From NCBI GenBank assembly GCA_041398825.1, contig JAWKTX010000001.1, forward strand, positions 682,001 to 746,000: 64,000 nucleotides of DNA, in the 5' to 3' direction. The stretch's first letter is position 1, and every line of letters begins with the position of its first letter. Made by a program: the position numbers and the translations under genes. This stretch comes from Planctomycetaceae bacterium (GTDB lineage: Bacteria > Planctomycetota > Planctomycetia > Planctomycetales > Planctomycetaceae). The notes under the pieces were generated by a model, which ran no database searches, was not told the origin of the DNA, and saw nothing but the letters and a program-made list of their open reading frames with translations. This document shows positions 27,902 through 37,509 of this stretch, in pieces.

Positions 27902-28267
27902 TTTGTTTGATTCAATTTGTGTCTGTGTTGTTTTTGTAGTGAGTTTGACTGCTGCCGCAGGTTCGTAGCGGATTGCCGCATCCTGTGGCGACTTTGAGTT
28001 GTCGGAAGTTTCGGACTGGCTGAACGCCCCGCACCCTATCGATATCCAGTGAACTGGCACGCAGTAAGTGCCGCCACGTATTTCGGATCTCGGTGCGTCA
28101 TTGTTGATGTTGTTCAGCAAGTTTTCTGCACTTGACGCGTCGTGAGGCGATGCGTCGGTTGCATCTCTCTCTGATGCCGTGAAGTTGCTGCACACGCGAT
28201 AATCTGATCTCGTTCCTGCCCAGATGATGCAGTCCGTATGCCGGCTGGTCCGGGTGAGGAATTGATT
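27902..28267. other. Leader region of pnp
   Basis: 366 bases without a recognisable gene between the rpsO terminator and pnp. The distance suggests that pnp has its own promoter and a long 5' leader; no specific RNase III-type hairpin was identified. Confidence 0.45.
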
Positions 28268-30392
28268 GTGAAGAAAGTAACTGTCGAGTGCGAATTGGGG
28301 GGCCGAACGGTCTCTATTACTTCAGGCGAAATGGCTAAGCAGGCCAGCGGTGCGGTACTGATTCAGTTTGGTGAAACGAGTGTTTTTGTCGCCGCGCAGA
28401 CGGGGCCCTCACGTCCGGGGACGGACTTCTTTCCGCTGACGGTTGATTATCGAGAAAGACTTGCGGCGGCCGGGCGGTTTGCAGGCGGATATCTGAAACG
28501 CGAAGGCCGACCAACCACCCGCGAAATTCTCACATGCCGACTGACGGACTGACCACCTTCGCCCGTTGTTCCCCAAGGGCTTCCGGGACGAAGTTCAGAT
28601 TCAATCCAATGTCATGTCGCCCGACGGCGAGAATGATCCGGATGTGCTGAGCATCAACGCTGCCAGCGCTGCACTGATGGTTTCGGGAATGCCATTCAAG
28701 GGTCCGATCGCAGCGGTTCGTATTGGGCTGATTGATGGCGAACTGGTTGTCATGCCAACCGTTCAGCAAATGGCGGAAAGCAAACTTGATCTGATCGTCG
28801 CCGGCTCTCGTAAAGCGGTCCTGATGATCGAAGGTTTCGCCCAGCAATTGCCGGAAAAAGAAATGGGCGACGCAATTATGTTCGCTCATAAGCAGATCCA
28901 GATTCTCTGCAAATTGCAGGAAGATCTGGTGAAGGAACTTGGCCTTCCAGCCGTAGAGTTCCCTGTACCTGCCGAAAATCCTTTCGATGCTATCGTCAGG
29001 GCGGATGCCTACGACAGCCTGAAAGCTGCCAAAGCGACGCAGTTGAAGCATGAGCGTGCGGATAAGGTCAGCGAACTCAAGAAGCAGCTGATCGAAAAAT
29101 ACTTCCCTGAAGAGGCGGATACAACGGCAGACGGGCTGACTCGTGCTCAGTTCAGTGAAGCGTTCTACAAGCTTGAGTCTCGCGTTGTTCGTGATCTCAT
29201 CCTGAGCGGTGTTCGACTTGATGGCCGAGGTCATGCTGATCTTCGAGCCGTGAACAGCCAGGTCTCCAAGTTGCCTCGTGTACATGGATCGGCGTTGTTT
29301 ACTCGCGGCGAAACTCAGTCGCTTGCAACCGTTACGCTGGGTACCACACGAGATCAGCAGAAGAGCGATGGACTGTTTGGTGAAGAGTCACAACGATTCA
29401 TGCTTCACTACTACTTCCCATCATTCAGCGTCGGCGAATGCCGACCAATTCGTGGGCCAGGTCGCCGCGAAATTGGACACGGGTGTCTTGCAGAACGATC
29501 AGTGGCTCCTGTTATTCCGCCGACTGAGAAGTTTCCGTATACCATTCGTGTGATTTCGGACATCCTGGAATCAAACGGCAGTAGTTCCATGGCGTCTGTC
29601 TGCAGTGCAACGCTCGGACTGATGGACGCTGGTGTACCAATTCTTCAGCCCGTCGCTGGGATCTCCATCGGTCTGGTGGACGAAGGCGACAAGTTCACTC
29701 TGCTGACCGACATCATGGGGGACGAAGACCACTTCGGCGACATGGACTTTAAGGTTGCCGGAACGGGACGTGGCGTCACTGGTATTCAGCTTGACCTGAA
29801 GACAGAAGGCATCAGCGAGGAAATCATCCGCGCAACACTCGAGCAGGCTCTGAAGGCGCGTAAGGAATTGCTTCGAGAAATGCTGACCGTCATCCGACGG
29901 CCACGGACCGAAGTTTCTGCGACAGCTCCGAAACTCGTACAGACCTCCATCAACCCGGAAAAGATCGGACTGTTGATTGGTCCGGGTGGAAAAACCATTC
30001 GCGCGATTCAGGAAGAATCCGGTGCGACCATCGATATTGCAGAAGACGGGAAGGTCACAATATCGGCGGCCAATGCCCAGTCTGCAGATGCCGCTCTGGC
30101 ACGTATCGAAGCGCTTTGCGAAGAGATTCAGGTGGGGCGTATTTACAATGGAACGGTGACCTCGATCAAAGACTTTGGAGCATTCATTGAAATCGCTCCC
30201 GGTAAAGACGGACTTTGCCACATCAGTGAACTGTCCGACGGATTCGTAAAGAACGTCACGGATATTTGCAAAGTTGGTGACAAGTTTGAGGTCAAAGTGA
30301 TCGCGGTTGACGATCAGAACCGAGTGAAACTTTCGCGTCGGGCGGTACTGGCGGCCAGCGAAGAAAGTGAAGAAGAGGAAGACGACGCCTGA
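28268..30392 (+). pseudogene. pnp: Polyribonucleotide nucleotidyltransferase, broken by a stop and a +1 shift
   Basis: PNPase degrades RNA 3'-5' by phosphorolysis. GTG 28268 follows GTGAGGA with 7-base spacing and reads KKVTVECELGGRTVSI. The first RNase PH domain runs to TREILTCRLTD, where a TGA (28550-28552) stands in place of the Arg codon of the family motif LTDRPLRPLFPKGF. Six or more bases later an extra C shifts the frame, which resumes as RPLFPKGFRDE. The second RNase PH domain, KH (IGLLIGPGGKTIRAIQ) and S1 (GRIYNGTVTSIKDFGAFIEI) domains are intact. The total of 2125 bases equals 707 residues plus one base, the normal length. Either a real double lesion or a sequence error. Confidence 0.85.
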
Positions 30393-30423
30393 TCATCAGC
30401 CAGCAAGCTGGCAGTCACAGACT

Positions 30424-30460
30424 GAGAACCCACGTCCTGAGCGGCGTGGTGTTCTCTTTT
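30424..30460 (+). terminator. Terminator of pnp
   Basis: GAGAAC-CCACG (30424-30434) pairs with CGTGG-T-GTTCTC (30445-30456), one bulged T, followed by TTTT. Confidence 0.75.
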
Positions 30461-30491
30461 CGGTGGCCTGCCCCAGTCTGAAGCACTTCTT

Positions 30492-31214
30492 ATGAATCAG
30501 AGCGTGACACCGGACGAACGTGAACGATTGCAGGCTCAGAACCTTGAGCTCGCGACGCTTGCGGGTGGCCTGGCCCACGAAATCAGGAACCCGCTTTCGA
30601 CGATGGGGATGAATCTGGAGTTGCTCGCAGAGGAACTCGAAGGTGACGATTCGGCCCGGGCTCGAAGGATGGCCCGACGTATCGGAAACCTGCAGACGGA
30701 ATGTCGAAATCTGGAAGACATTCTGAACGCATTTCTTCAGTTCGCTCGTGCCGGCGAATTGCAACTTGAATCAACAAACCTGAACGATGCTGTTCTTGAA
30801 TACATTGGCTTTCTGGAACCTCAGGCGCAAAGCGAGGGTGTCGAGCTTCGACCACACATTCACAGTAACCTGCCACAGGTGCTGATTGATCGGTCATTGA
30901 TCCGGCAGGTTCTGGTGAATCTTGGCCGCAATGCGATGGAAGCAATGCCGAATGGTGGTTCAATTGACTTCCTGACCTACCCGAAAGATGAAGACGTCGT
31001 TCTGGAAGTTATTGATACAGGTAGTGGAATGGATGAGAAGACGCTTGCAAAGATGTTCCAGGCGTTCTTCTCGACTCGAAACGGTGGCAGTGGACTGGGA
31101 CTTCCGACTGTGCGTCGAATTGTTGAAGCCCATCACGGACGTATCTATTGCGAAAGTGAACCGGGAAAAGGAACACGATTCACAATCGTGTTGCCTCAGT
31201 CGCCTGCGGCATAA
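30492..31214 (+). CDS. Sensor-less histidine kinase (HisKA-HATPase)
   Basis: 240 residues, cytoplasmic. The phospho-acceptor H-box LAHEIRNPLS is at residues 28-37 (His29), so the protein has only about 20 residues before it and no sensor, PAS or membrane segment. The ATPase domain has N-box LVNLGRNAMEA, G1 DTGSGM and G2 GGSGLGLPT. It is similar to the catalytic half of NtrB/AtoS kinases. The gene is 73 bases upstream of an NtrC-type regulator, its presumed partner. Signal input must come from another protein. Confidence 0.9.
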   Translation: MNQSVTPDERERLQAQNLELATLAGGLAHEIRNPLSTMGMNLELLAEELEGDDSARARRMARRIGNLQTECRNLEDILNAFLQFARAGELQLESTNLNDAVLEYIGFLEPQAQSEGVELRPHIHSNLPQVLIDRSLIRQVLVNLGRNAMEAMPNGGSIDFLTYPKDEDVVLEVIDTGSGMDEKTLAKMFQAFFSTRNGGSGLGLPTVRRIVEAHHGRIYCESEPGKGTRFTIVLPQSPAA

Positions 31215-31287
31215 CGCCACTTCAATCAAATCTCAGATTTACGTCGTTAAAGACTGCGTTGAATCGAATAATCAACCCTGATCACAA

Positions 31288-32706
31288 ATGACTGCAAACC
31301 GAAATGAAGCATCGGATCTTTCGACGATCCCTGTCCGAGTACTGATCGTTGATGACGACGAAGCCCATGCTCAGGCTGTCGCCGACAGTCTTGCTCGCAT
31401 CAATTGCGATTGCCGTGTGGCTCCTTCAGGAGAACAGGGCTCGCAACTGATTGCAGCGGAGTCATGGGATGTCATTGTTACCGACCTGCGTATGGGACAG
31501 ATTGATGGGCTGGAGATCCTTCGACAGGCAAAGGAAGAATTGCCCGATGCAGAAGTGATTGTGCTGACTGGCCATGGCTCCATTACATCTGCCGTCACAG
31601 CAATGCAGCACGGTGCCTACACCTATCTGACCAAACCACTGGACATTGGAGAGCTTCGTTCGGCGGTTGAGAAGGCTTCTGCCCGACTCCGCCTGATTCG
31701 TCGTAATGCGGAACTTCGTCGATCACTCGATGAGAGATTTGGCTTTGAAGGAGTCATTGGCAACAGCCCACAGATGCATGGAATCGTTGAGATTCTGAAG
31801 AATGTCGCTCCGACCGATAGTACCGTGCTGATCGAGGGTGAAAACGGTACGGGAAAAGAACTGGTTGCTCGGGCGCTGCATCAAAACAGCCCACGCAAGA
31901 ACAAGCCATTCGTCCCCCTGAATATTTCTGCTTTGCCGGACAGTATCCTGGAGAGCGAATTGTTCGGTCATGAGCAAGGCGCGTTCACGGGTGCTGCTGG
32001 TCGCCGTATCGGTAAATTCGAATACGCCAATGGCGGCACACTTTTCCTCGATGAAGTCGGCGAAATGCCGATGGACACCCAGGTAAAACTTCTGCGTGTC
32101 CTGGAAGAACGCAAGATTACCCGCCTTGGGGCAAATGATGAGCTGAATATCAACGTTCGGCTTGTAGCCGCCACGAATGCTGACCTTAAGAAGATGGTCG
32201 CCGAGGGAGCGTTCAGAGAAGACCTCTACTATCGGATAAACGTCGTCAACATCCACTTACCCCCCCTGCGAGAACGCCCCGGGGATATCCCATTACTGAT
32301 GGAACACTTTCTGCGGGAATTGTCGAGACGAACCGGCCGTGAAGTTCAGGGCTTTTCCAGAGGAGCCAGAAAAGCGATGCTGGCCTATCAGTGGCCAGGC
32401 AACATTCGCCAATTACGAAATTGTGTCGAGAGGATGCTGGTTCTGGATTCGGACGGGATCCTGGATATCGATGGTCTTCCCCCGGAAATATCGATGCTTG
32501 TCCCTGAGATTTCCGCCGATACCGAAAACGAGTTTGTTTCCGGAGCAGACGGACTCATCGGACGCCCCATGACGGAAGTCGAAAAATACTACATCGAACG
32601 CGCGCTTGAGCTGGCGGATGGAAACCGGGAAGAGGCTGCAAGAATGCTTGAAATCGGCGAACGCACCCTTTACCGAAAGATTAAGGAATACGACCTGAAA
32701 CGGTGA
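31288..32706 (+). CDS. NtrC-family sigma-54-dependent response regulator
   Basis: 472 residues. Receiver domain about 13-125 with VLIVDDDEAHA, the phosphorylation Asp in VTDLRMG and the Lys in YLTKP; AAA+ domain with Walker A GENGTGKE near 183-190, the sigma-54 contact loop GAFTGA near 232-237 and Walker B TLFLDEVGEMP; C-terminal Fis-type helix-turn-helix (NREEAARMLEIGERTLYRKIKEY). It should activate -24/-12 promoters when phosphorylated by the kinase encoded just upstream. One candidate promoter of this type lies at 49866-49881. Confidence 0.95.
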   Translation: MTANRNEASDLSTIPVRVLIVDDDEAHAQAVADSLARINCDCRVAPSGEQGSQLIAAESWDVIVTDLRMGQIDGLEILRQAKEELPDAEVIVLTGHGSITSAVTAMQHGAYTYLTKPLDIGELRSAVEKASARLRLIRRNAELRRSLDERFGFEGVIGNSPQMHGIVEILKNVAPTDSTVLIEGENGTGKELVARALHQNSPRKNKPFVPLNISALPDSILESELFGHEQGAFTGAAGRRIGKFEYANGGTLFLDEVGEMPMDTQVKLLRVLEERKITRLGANDELNINVRLVAATNADLKKMVAEGAFREDLYYRINVVNIHLPPLRERPGDIPLLMEHFLRELSRRTGREVQGFSRGARKAMLAYQWPGNIRQLRNCVERMLVLDSDGILDIDGLPPEISMLVPEISADTENEFVSGADGLIGRPMTEVEKYYIERALELADGNREEAARMLEIGERTLYRKIKEYDLKR

Positions 32707-32767
32707 GCCTGCGATGTCCGGATCCGGTCAAAGTTCAAACAGAATTCAAAACGGGAAGGATTTCCAC

Positions 32768-33037
32768 ATGAGCTACCGTCAACTGTTTTTGCTTATCCTG
32801 ACGATCTGGTCTGCAGAAATCGTCACTCGAGTTCTCTTCGATGCATTGATTCCTCGACAGATGGAATACCGGACTTTGTATCTGGAGAAAGATCAGGATG
32901 GCATGTTCAAAGGCAGTGCTTTTGCCGATCTTGGTGATCGTGGGTGGCAACTGGTCAGTGCGGTGCCGTCTCCGGACAAGGGCGAACAATTCATCCTTTT
33001 CTTTCAGCGTCAATGCCTGCTGAAGCCACGCGATTAA
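32768..33037 (+). CDS. Small membrane-anchored DUF4177-like protein
   Basis: 89 residues: an N-terminal hydrophobic helix (LFLLILTIWSAEIVTRVLF) and a small domain with MEYRTLYLEK and LGDRGWQLVSAVP, the pattern of DUF4177 (WEY...LxxxGxxGWELV). The ATG at 32768 has GGAAGGA upstream; the longer frame from 32714 is less likely. It follows the response regulator by 61 bases and may belong to that operon. Its stop overlaps the murF stop by four bases on the opposite strand. Confidence 0.6.
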   Translation: MSYRQLFLLILTIWSAEIVTRVLFDALIPRQMEYRTLYLEKDQDGMFKGSAFADLGDRGWQLVSAVPSPDKGEQFILFFQRQCLLKPRD

Positions 33038-34482
33038 ATACCAGGTTCGAACCGCTGGGCGGAAGGTTCAAACGGATTCAACCCAAATTGTTCTCGCAGA
33101 TGTTCCACAACACGCTCCATCTGCAGGCCGCGTGATCCCTTGACCCAGACGACAGTTTTACATGCGGATCGAGTCAATTCTGACTCCAGTGCTGCACACA
33201 AACCCCGGATATCGCTTCCGAAACAGGCAATTTGCGTTCCGCAGCATCCGGCAACGTTCAGACATCCTTTCCGCACACACTCACCGAAATCTCCCAGCAG
33301 CAGGCACACATCGATGCCACCACGATAGATTTCCTCTCCAGCAACGGTGTGATAGTGCTCCGCCTGTTCACCAAGTTCCAGCATATCACCCAGGACCAGA
33401 ATCCGACGACTGCCTTGCCAGTGACCAAGGGCTGAGATGGCTGCTGCGACGCTTGCTGGGGATGCATTGTAACTATCGTCAACAACCGTCAAATTTGAAC
33501 CGGCCCACATCGCACCACGTCCAGCGTTGGGAATGAAGTGGCAAAGACGCTCTGCCATTTGCCTGATATTGACACCCATCTCGCGTCCAACAGCTATTGC
33601 CAGAAGCACGTTGATCAGCAGATGGCTGCCCGTGACGCGAATTGCGAACGGCTGGTGATCCCATTCAAACTGTATCACTCCGTTGTTGAAACGGAGTTTC
33701 TTCACCTCACTGATCGATACTCTGATGACGCGGCAGTTGGCCGCAATCGCCATTGAGTTTACAAGTGCATCATCGGCGTTCAGAACAACACACCCCGACT
33801 CAGCCACGGCCTCGACCAGCTCACGCTTGCTGCTTTGAATCGCGTCAACACTTCCAAATCCAGTCAAATGGGCTGGGCCAACGCGCGTCACGACGCCAAT
33901 TTCTGGTTCTGCCAGTGCCGCCAGTTTGCTGATTTCTCCTTTGCTGGAGGCACCGATTTCGACCACAGCGAACTGGTGATCCCGGTTGAGACGCAGCAGG
34001 GTCAGCGGAACCCCCAGATGATTGTTGAAGTTTCGATCGCTTTGAATACCGCAGTAGTGCCCCTCTTCCTGAAGCACGGTATGAATCAGCTGTCGTGTTG
34101 TTGTTTTTCCAACACTTCCGGTGACGCAAATGATCGCCCCATCAAATTCTGACCGATTCCATGCAGCCAGTTGCCACAACGCTCGCTGCACGTCAGGAAC
34201 AAGAACCATTGAACTTTGAGTGACTCCTGTGATGTTGGCTGCGTGTTCGGCAATGGCACAATCAGCGCCGTCGGCCATTGCCTGATCAACAAATTCAATG
34301 CCATGCCTGCCGGATCCGGGGAATGCAAAGAAGACATCCCCTTCTGCGATTTGTCTTGAATCTATCGATGCATTTCCTGACAGCAGAATCGAATCCGGAT
34401 TTGTGTTGGACTGCGAATCTGTCCCCAAATGGAAACGGCCACCAACGATCTCAATGACGCGAGCCAGGGTGATGGGAAACAC
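33034..34482 (-). CDS. murF: UDP-N-acetylmuramoyl-tripeptide--D-alanyl-D-alanine ligase
   Basis: Adds D-Ala-D-Ala to the UDP-MurNAc-tripeptide in the cytoplasm, the last step before lipid I; 482 residues. ATP loop CVTGSVGKTTTRQLI, then the EIGASSKGEI motif and RVGPAHLTGFGS, and a C-terminal DDSYNASPAS typical of MurF. GTG start at 34482 with GGAGGG upstream. It lies 114 bases after murE on the same strand and is probably co-transcribed with glgC and murE. Supports true peptidoglycan synthesis in this planctomycete. Confidence 0.95.
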   Translation of the reverse strand: MFPITLARVIEIVGGRFHLGTDSQSNTNPDSILLSGNASIDSRQIAEGDVFFAFPGSGRHGIEFVDQAMADGADCAIAEHAANITGVTQSSMVLVPDVQRALWQLAAWNRSEFDGAIICVTGSVGKTTTRQLIHTVLQEEGHYCGIQSDRNFNNHLGVPLTLLRLNRDHQFAVVEIGASSKGEISKLAALAEPEIGVVTRVGPAHLTGFGSVDAIQSSKRELVEAVAESGCVVLNADDALVNSMAIAANCRVIRVSISEVKKLRFNNGVIQFEWDHQPFAIRVTGSHLLINVLLAIAVGREMGVNIRQMAERLCHFIPNAGRGAMWAGSNLTVVDDSYNASPASVAAAISALGHWQGSRRILVLGDMLELGEQAEHYHTVAGEEIYRGGIDVCLLLGDFGECVRKGCLNVAGCCGTQIACFGSDIRGLCAALESELTRSACKTVVWVKGSRGLQMERVVEHLREQFGLNPFEPSAQRFEPGI

Positions 34483-34596
34483 GATTCACCCTCCGACGTT
34501 CTGCGAAAGAGGCGAATCAGCAGAATGGCGTCTGAACAGATCACTCACAAAACACTCCTGATGGACAGACCACCACGCTGAAAGCTCATTTTGACA

Positions 34597-36147
34597 TCAG
34601 GCATCGTGCAACTTTTCAGGTGACTCAGAAATACAAACGGCTGATGGTTGCTTGCCGTGAAACTTCGACTGAAGGATCTCCAATGCCACTGCAGAATCAT
34701 CGAATTTCAATAACTTGTGACCCCACTGCTGAAATGGTTCGTGGCCACGGCCAGCGATGATAACGGAGTCTTCAGGTTCTGCCATTTCAATCGCCGCCTC
34801 AATCGCCACACGTCGGTCTGTCAAAGATTTGACCATGGTTTCGGAATGCCCAGGATTCCGTTTCTCCGGGGGGAAATCAGCGAAACCATTCAGAACGTCA
34901 GCAATAATCTGGTCGGGGTCTTCTGCGCGCGGATTGTCGGACGTGACAATCACAACATCAGCCGAGGCTGATGCTTGCGCCATGGCCGGTCTTTTCCCTC
35001 GATCGCGATCTCCGCCTGCCCCGAAGACCAGAATGACTCGCCCTTTCGTAAGTGAGCGAACTGTGAGAATACATTGTGCCAGTCCGTCCGGCGTATGAGC
35101 GAAATCAACAAACACCCTGAAAGGCTGCCCGCTTTCAATGCTCTGCAATCGGCCGGGAACGAATTCCAGGTGATTGATCCCACACGCAATGCACTCCGGG
35201 GTGACGCCCAGTTCTTCTGCCATGGCTGCCGCAACCAGGCAGTTCATCGCATTGTGTTGACCAAACAACTGCATCTCTGTTTCCAGAGTGCGGCGTAACA
35301 AATGCAGTATCAGCACATTTTCCCGCAATACGAAATGAACATCATCCGCAGCGCTCTCTCCAAACGTGATTATTCGCTGACGGTTGTTGAGACGGCCTTT
35401 GATGAGACCTGTTGAGCGATCGTTCGCGTTCAGAAGTAATGGCGCGCCGGGTATGAGCATTTCATGGATTCGCACTTTCGATTGCAGGTACAAATCGTAA
35501 GTGCCGTGGTAGTCAAAGTGATCGTGTGTTACGTTTGTGATTGCCGCGACACTGAGCGGAATTCCGCAACACCTTGACTGATCAAGAGCGTGGCTGCTGA
35601 TCTCCATCACGCAGTGGCTGGCTCCGGATTCTCGCATGCGTTGCAGCCATTCGGCTGTGGTTGCTGAGTCAGGAGTTGTCAGTGTCGCAGGTTCACGTCG
35701 AACGCTATCGTGGTATTCGACTGTCCCCAGCAATCCTGTGCTGAGTTGCGATGCTTGAAGAATAGAACGCAGAATCCAGGCGGTGGTTGTTTTCCCGTTG
35801 GTTCCTGTGATACCTGCAAATAACAGGTGGCGTTCGGGGTTCCCCTTCAGCGCGAGCGTAAGTCTTGACCACGCTTGGCGCGTATCCCGGACGAGGCATT
35901 GCGGAATCCGGACGTTCGGGTCAGCGACTTCCAGCAGTAAACCTGAAGCGCCAAGACTGGCAGCTTCGTGGATGAAGCGATGCCCATCGAATTGTCTGCC
36001 CCGGATGGCAACGTACAGATCACCAGACTGGATGCTTCGACTGTCTGAAGATGCAGAACGGACAACGATATCCTCACAGTTCAGGAACACCGCGCCCGGC
36101 AGCACATCCTTTAAACTGATGGTGAAGTTCAACGACTGAATGGACAT
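34597..36147 (-). CDS. murE: UDP-N-acetylmuramoyl-L-alanyl-D-glutamate--2,6-diaminopimelate ligase
   Basis: Adds the third amino acid of the peptidoglycan stem peptide; 516 residues. ATP loop GITGTNGKTTTAWIL; THDHFDYHG; and TSDNPRAEDP, whose DNPR signature indicates meso-diaminopimelate rather than lysine. N-terminal domain shows the SSDSRSIQSGDLYVAIRG motif shared by MurE enzymes. ATG at 36147, 16 bases after the glgC stop, with a poor ribosome site, so translation may be coupled to glgC. Confidence 0.95.
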   Translation of the reverse strand: MSIQSLNFTISLKDVLPGAVFLNCEDIVVRSASSDSRSIQSGDLYVAIRGRQFDGHRFIHEAASLGASGLLLEVADPNVRIPQCLVRDTRQAWSRLTLALKGNPERHLLFAGITGTNGKTTTAWILRSILQASQLSTGLLGTVEYHDSVRREPATLTTPDSATTAEWLQRMRESGASHCVMEISSHALDQSRCCGIPLSVAAITNVTHDHFDYHGTYDLYLQSKVRIHEMLIPGAPLLLNANDRSTGLIKGRLNNRQRIITFGESAADDVHFVLRENVLILHLLRRTLETEMQLFGQHNAMNCLVAAAMAEELGVTPECIACGINHLEFVPGRLQSIESGQPFRVFVDFAHTPDGLAQCILTVRSLTKGRVILVFGAGGDRDRGKRPAMAQASASADVVIVTSDNPRAEDPDQIIADVLNGFADFPPEKRNPGHSETMVKSLTDRRVAIEAAIEMAEPEDSVIIAGRGHEPFQQWGHKLLKFDDSAVALEILQSKFHGKQPSAVCISESPEKLHDA

Positions 36148-36163
36148 CGCATTCAGCCCGAGT

Positions 36164-37384
36164 CTAAAAGCGAATATTGCCGGGTACGGTCACAATGCCA
36201 TCATCCGTTACGGTGAGTCCTCGGGCGCGATCCGTTTCGGGATTCATCCCGATCTCAGTCCCGTCCGGTACCTTGACCCCTTTATCGATGATGGTTCGAC
36301 GAATTCGGCAATGCCTTCCAACCTCGACCCCTTCAAACAGGATGGAGTCTGTCACCGTTGAATAGCTGTTGATTCTCACGCGAGGCGACAGAATACAACG
36401 AGCCACCGCCCCACCGGAGATGATGGTTCCGGAGCAAACCAGGCTGTCCATTGCATGCCCGATCCTTGGTGTGTTCGGGTGTAAGTCGTTGAAAACGAAC
36501 TTCGGCGGTGGCAGTGGAGGTTGATAAGTCCTGATCGGCCATCCGGCGTCGTACAGGTTTAGGTCGGGCTTCACGGAAACCAGATCCATGTTTGCCTCAA
36601 AATATGAGGTCAGTGTTCCAACATCTTTCCAGTACTCCGGGTTTCCGTCTTTGTCCTGAAACAGCCACGCATGCACGTGAGCCGATTCGATCATTGACGG
36701 AATGATGTTCTTCCCAAAATCTCGATTACTGCCCGGTTGATTGGCGTCGATGCAAAGTTGCTCGAACAGGAAGTCTGTATTGAAAACGTAGATCCCCATG
36801 GATGCCAGGCAGGTATCCGGGCGCCCCGGCATGGCATCCGGTTCAGCAGGTTTTTCGCGAAACTTTACGACTCGGTTTTCTTCATCGATTTGCATGACTC
36901 CGAATCGAGCCCCGTCTTCCAGCGGGACCGGCAGGCAGGCGATGCTCGCGTCAGCTCCCGCAGCGATGTGATCCTGTACAAATTTGCGGTAATCCATTCG
37001 GTAAATGTGATCACCACTCAGCACGACGATGTGTCGCGGACGGACTTTCTCGATTGTGTAGATGTTCTGATAAATGGCGTCGGCGGTGCCGAGGTACCAA
37101 TTGTCGTCAATTCGTTGCTCCGGCGGACGAATACTGACAAATTCCCCCAGTTCTGCGGGCAGGAAATGCCACCCCAGCTCAATATGTCGTTCAAGGCTGG
37201 CAGCCTTGTACTGCGTAACAACCAGGATTTTTCGGATGCTGCTGTTCAGGCAATTCGAAAGAGTAAAGTCGATAATTCGAAAACACCCACCGAACGGAAC
37301 AGCAGGCTTACTGCGATCACGCGTGAGCGGATCCAGCCTCGAACCTTTGCCACCCGCCAGAACTACTGCCAGCACATCGTGCAT
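36164..37384 (-). CDS. glgC: Glucose-1-phosphate adenylyltransferase
   Basis: Makes ADP-glucose for glycogen synthesis; 406 residues. N-terminal nucleotidyltransferase motif VVLAGGKGSRLDPLTRDRSKPAVPFGG, the FTLSNCLNS segment, SGDHIYRMDY (metal-binding Asp) and KFREKP; a left-handed beta-helix C-terminus (CILSPRVRINSYSTVTDSIL). The start at ATG 37384 follows AGGAAG; upstream in-frame sequence to 37417 is not family-like. Placement ahead of murE and murF is unusual. Confidence 0.95.
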   Translation of the reverse strand: MHDVLAVVLAGGKGSRLDPLTRDRSKPAVPFGGCFRIIDFTLSNCLNSSIRKILVVTQYKAASLERHIELGWHFLPAELGEFVSIRPPEQRIDDNWYLGTADAIYQNIYTIEKVRPRHIVVLSGDHIYRMDYRKFVQDHIAAGADASIACLPVPLEDGARFGVMQIDEENRVVKFREKPAEPDAMPGRPDTCLASMGIYVFNTDFLFEQLCIDANQPGSNRDFGKNIIPSMIESAHVHAWLFQDKDGNPEYWKDVGTLTSYFEANMDLVSVKPDLNLYDAGWPIRTYQPPLPPPKFVFNDLHPNTPRIGHAMDSLVCSGTIISGGAVARCILSPRVRINSYSTVTDSILFEGVEVGRHCRIRRTIIDKGVKVPDGTEIGMNPETDRARGLTVTDDGIVTVPGNIRF

Positions 37385-37509
37385 TTTACTTCCTTTGCCA
37401 ACGTCGCCGCATTCCAATTTGCGTTGAATCAGGGCACCGGCACTGTATCAGGTGGTCGCTCGGATCCACAAGAGATGGTCCCGCATCCGACTTTGACAAG
37501 TCTCTTGAT

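Noticed and set aside
33040..33090. GGTTCGAACC resembling a tRNA T-arm
   Set aside because: It lies inside the murF coding region and no cloverleaf can be drawn around it.
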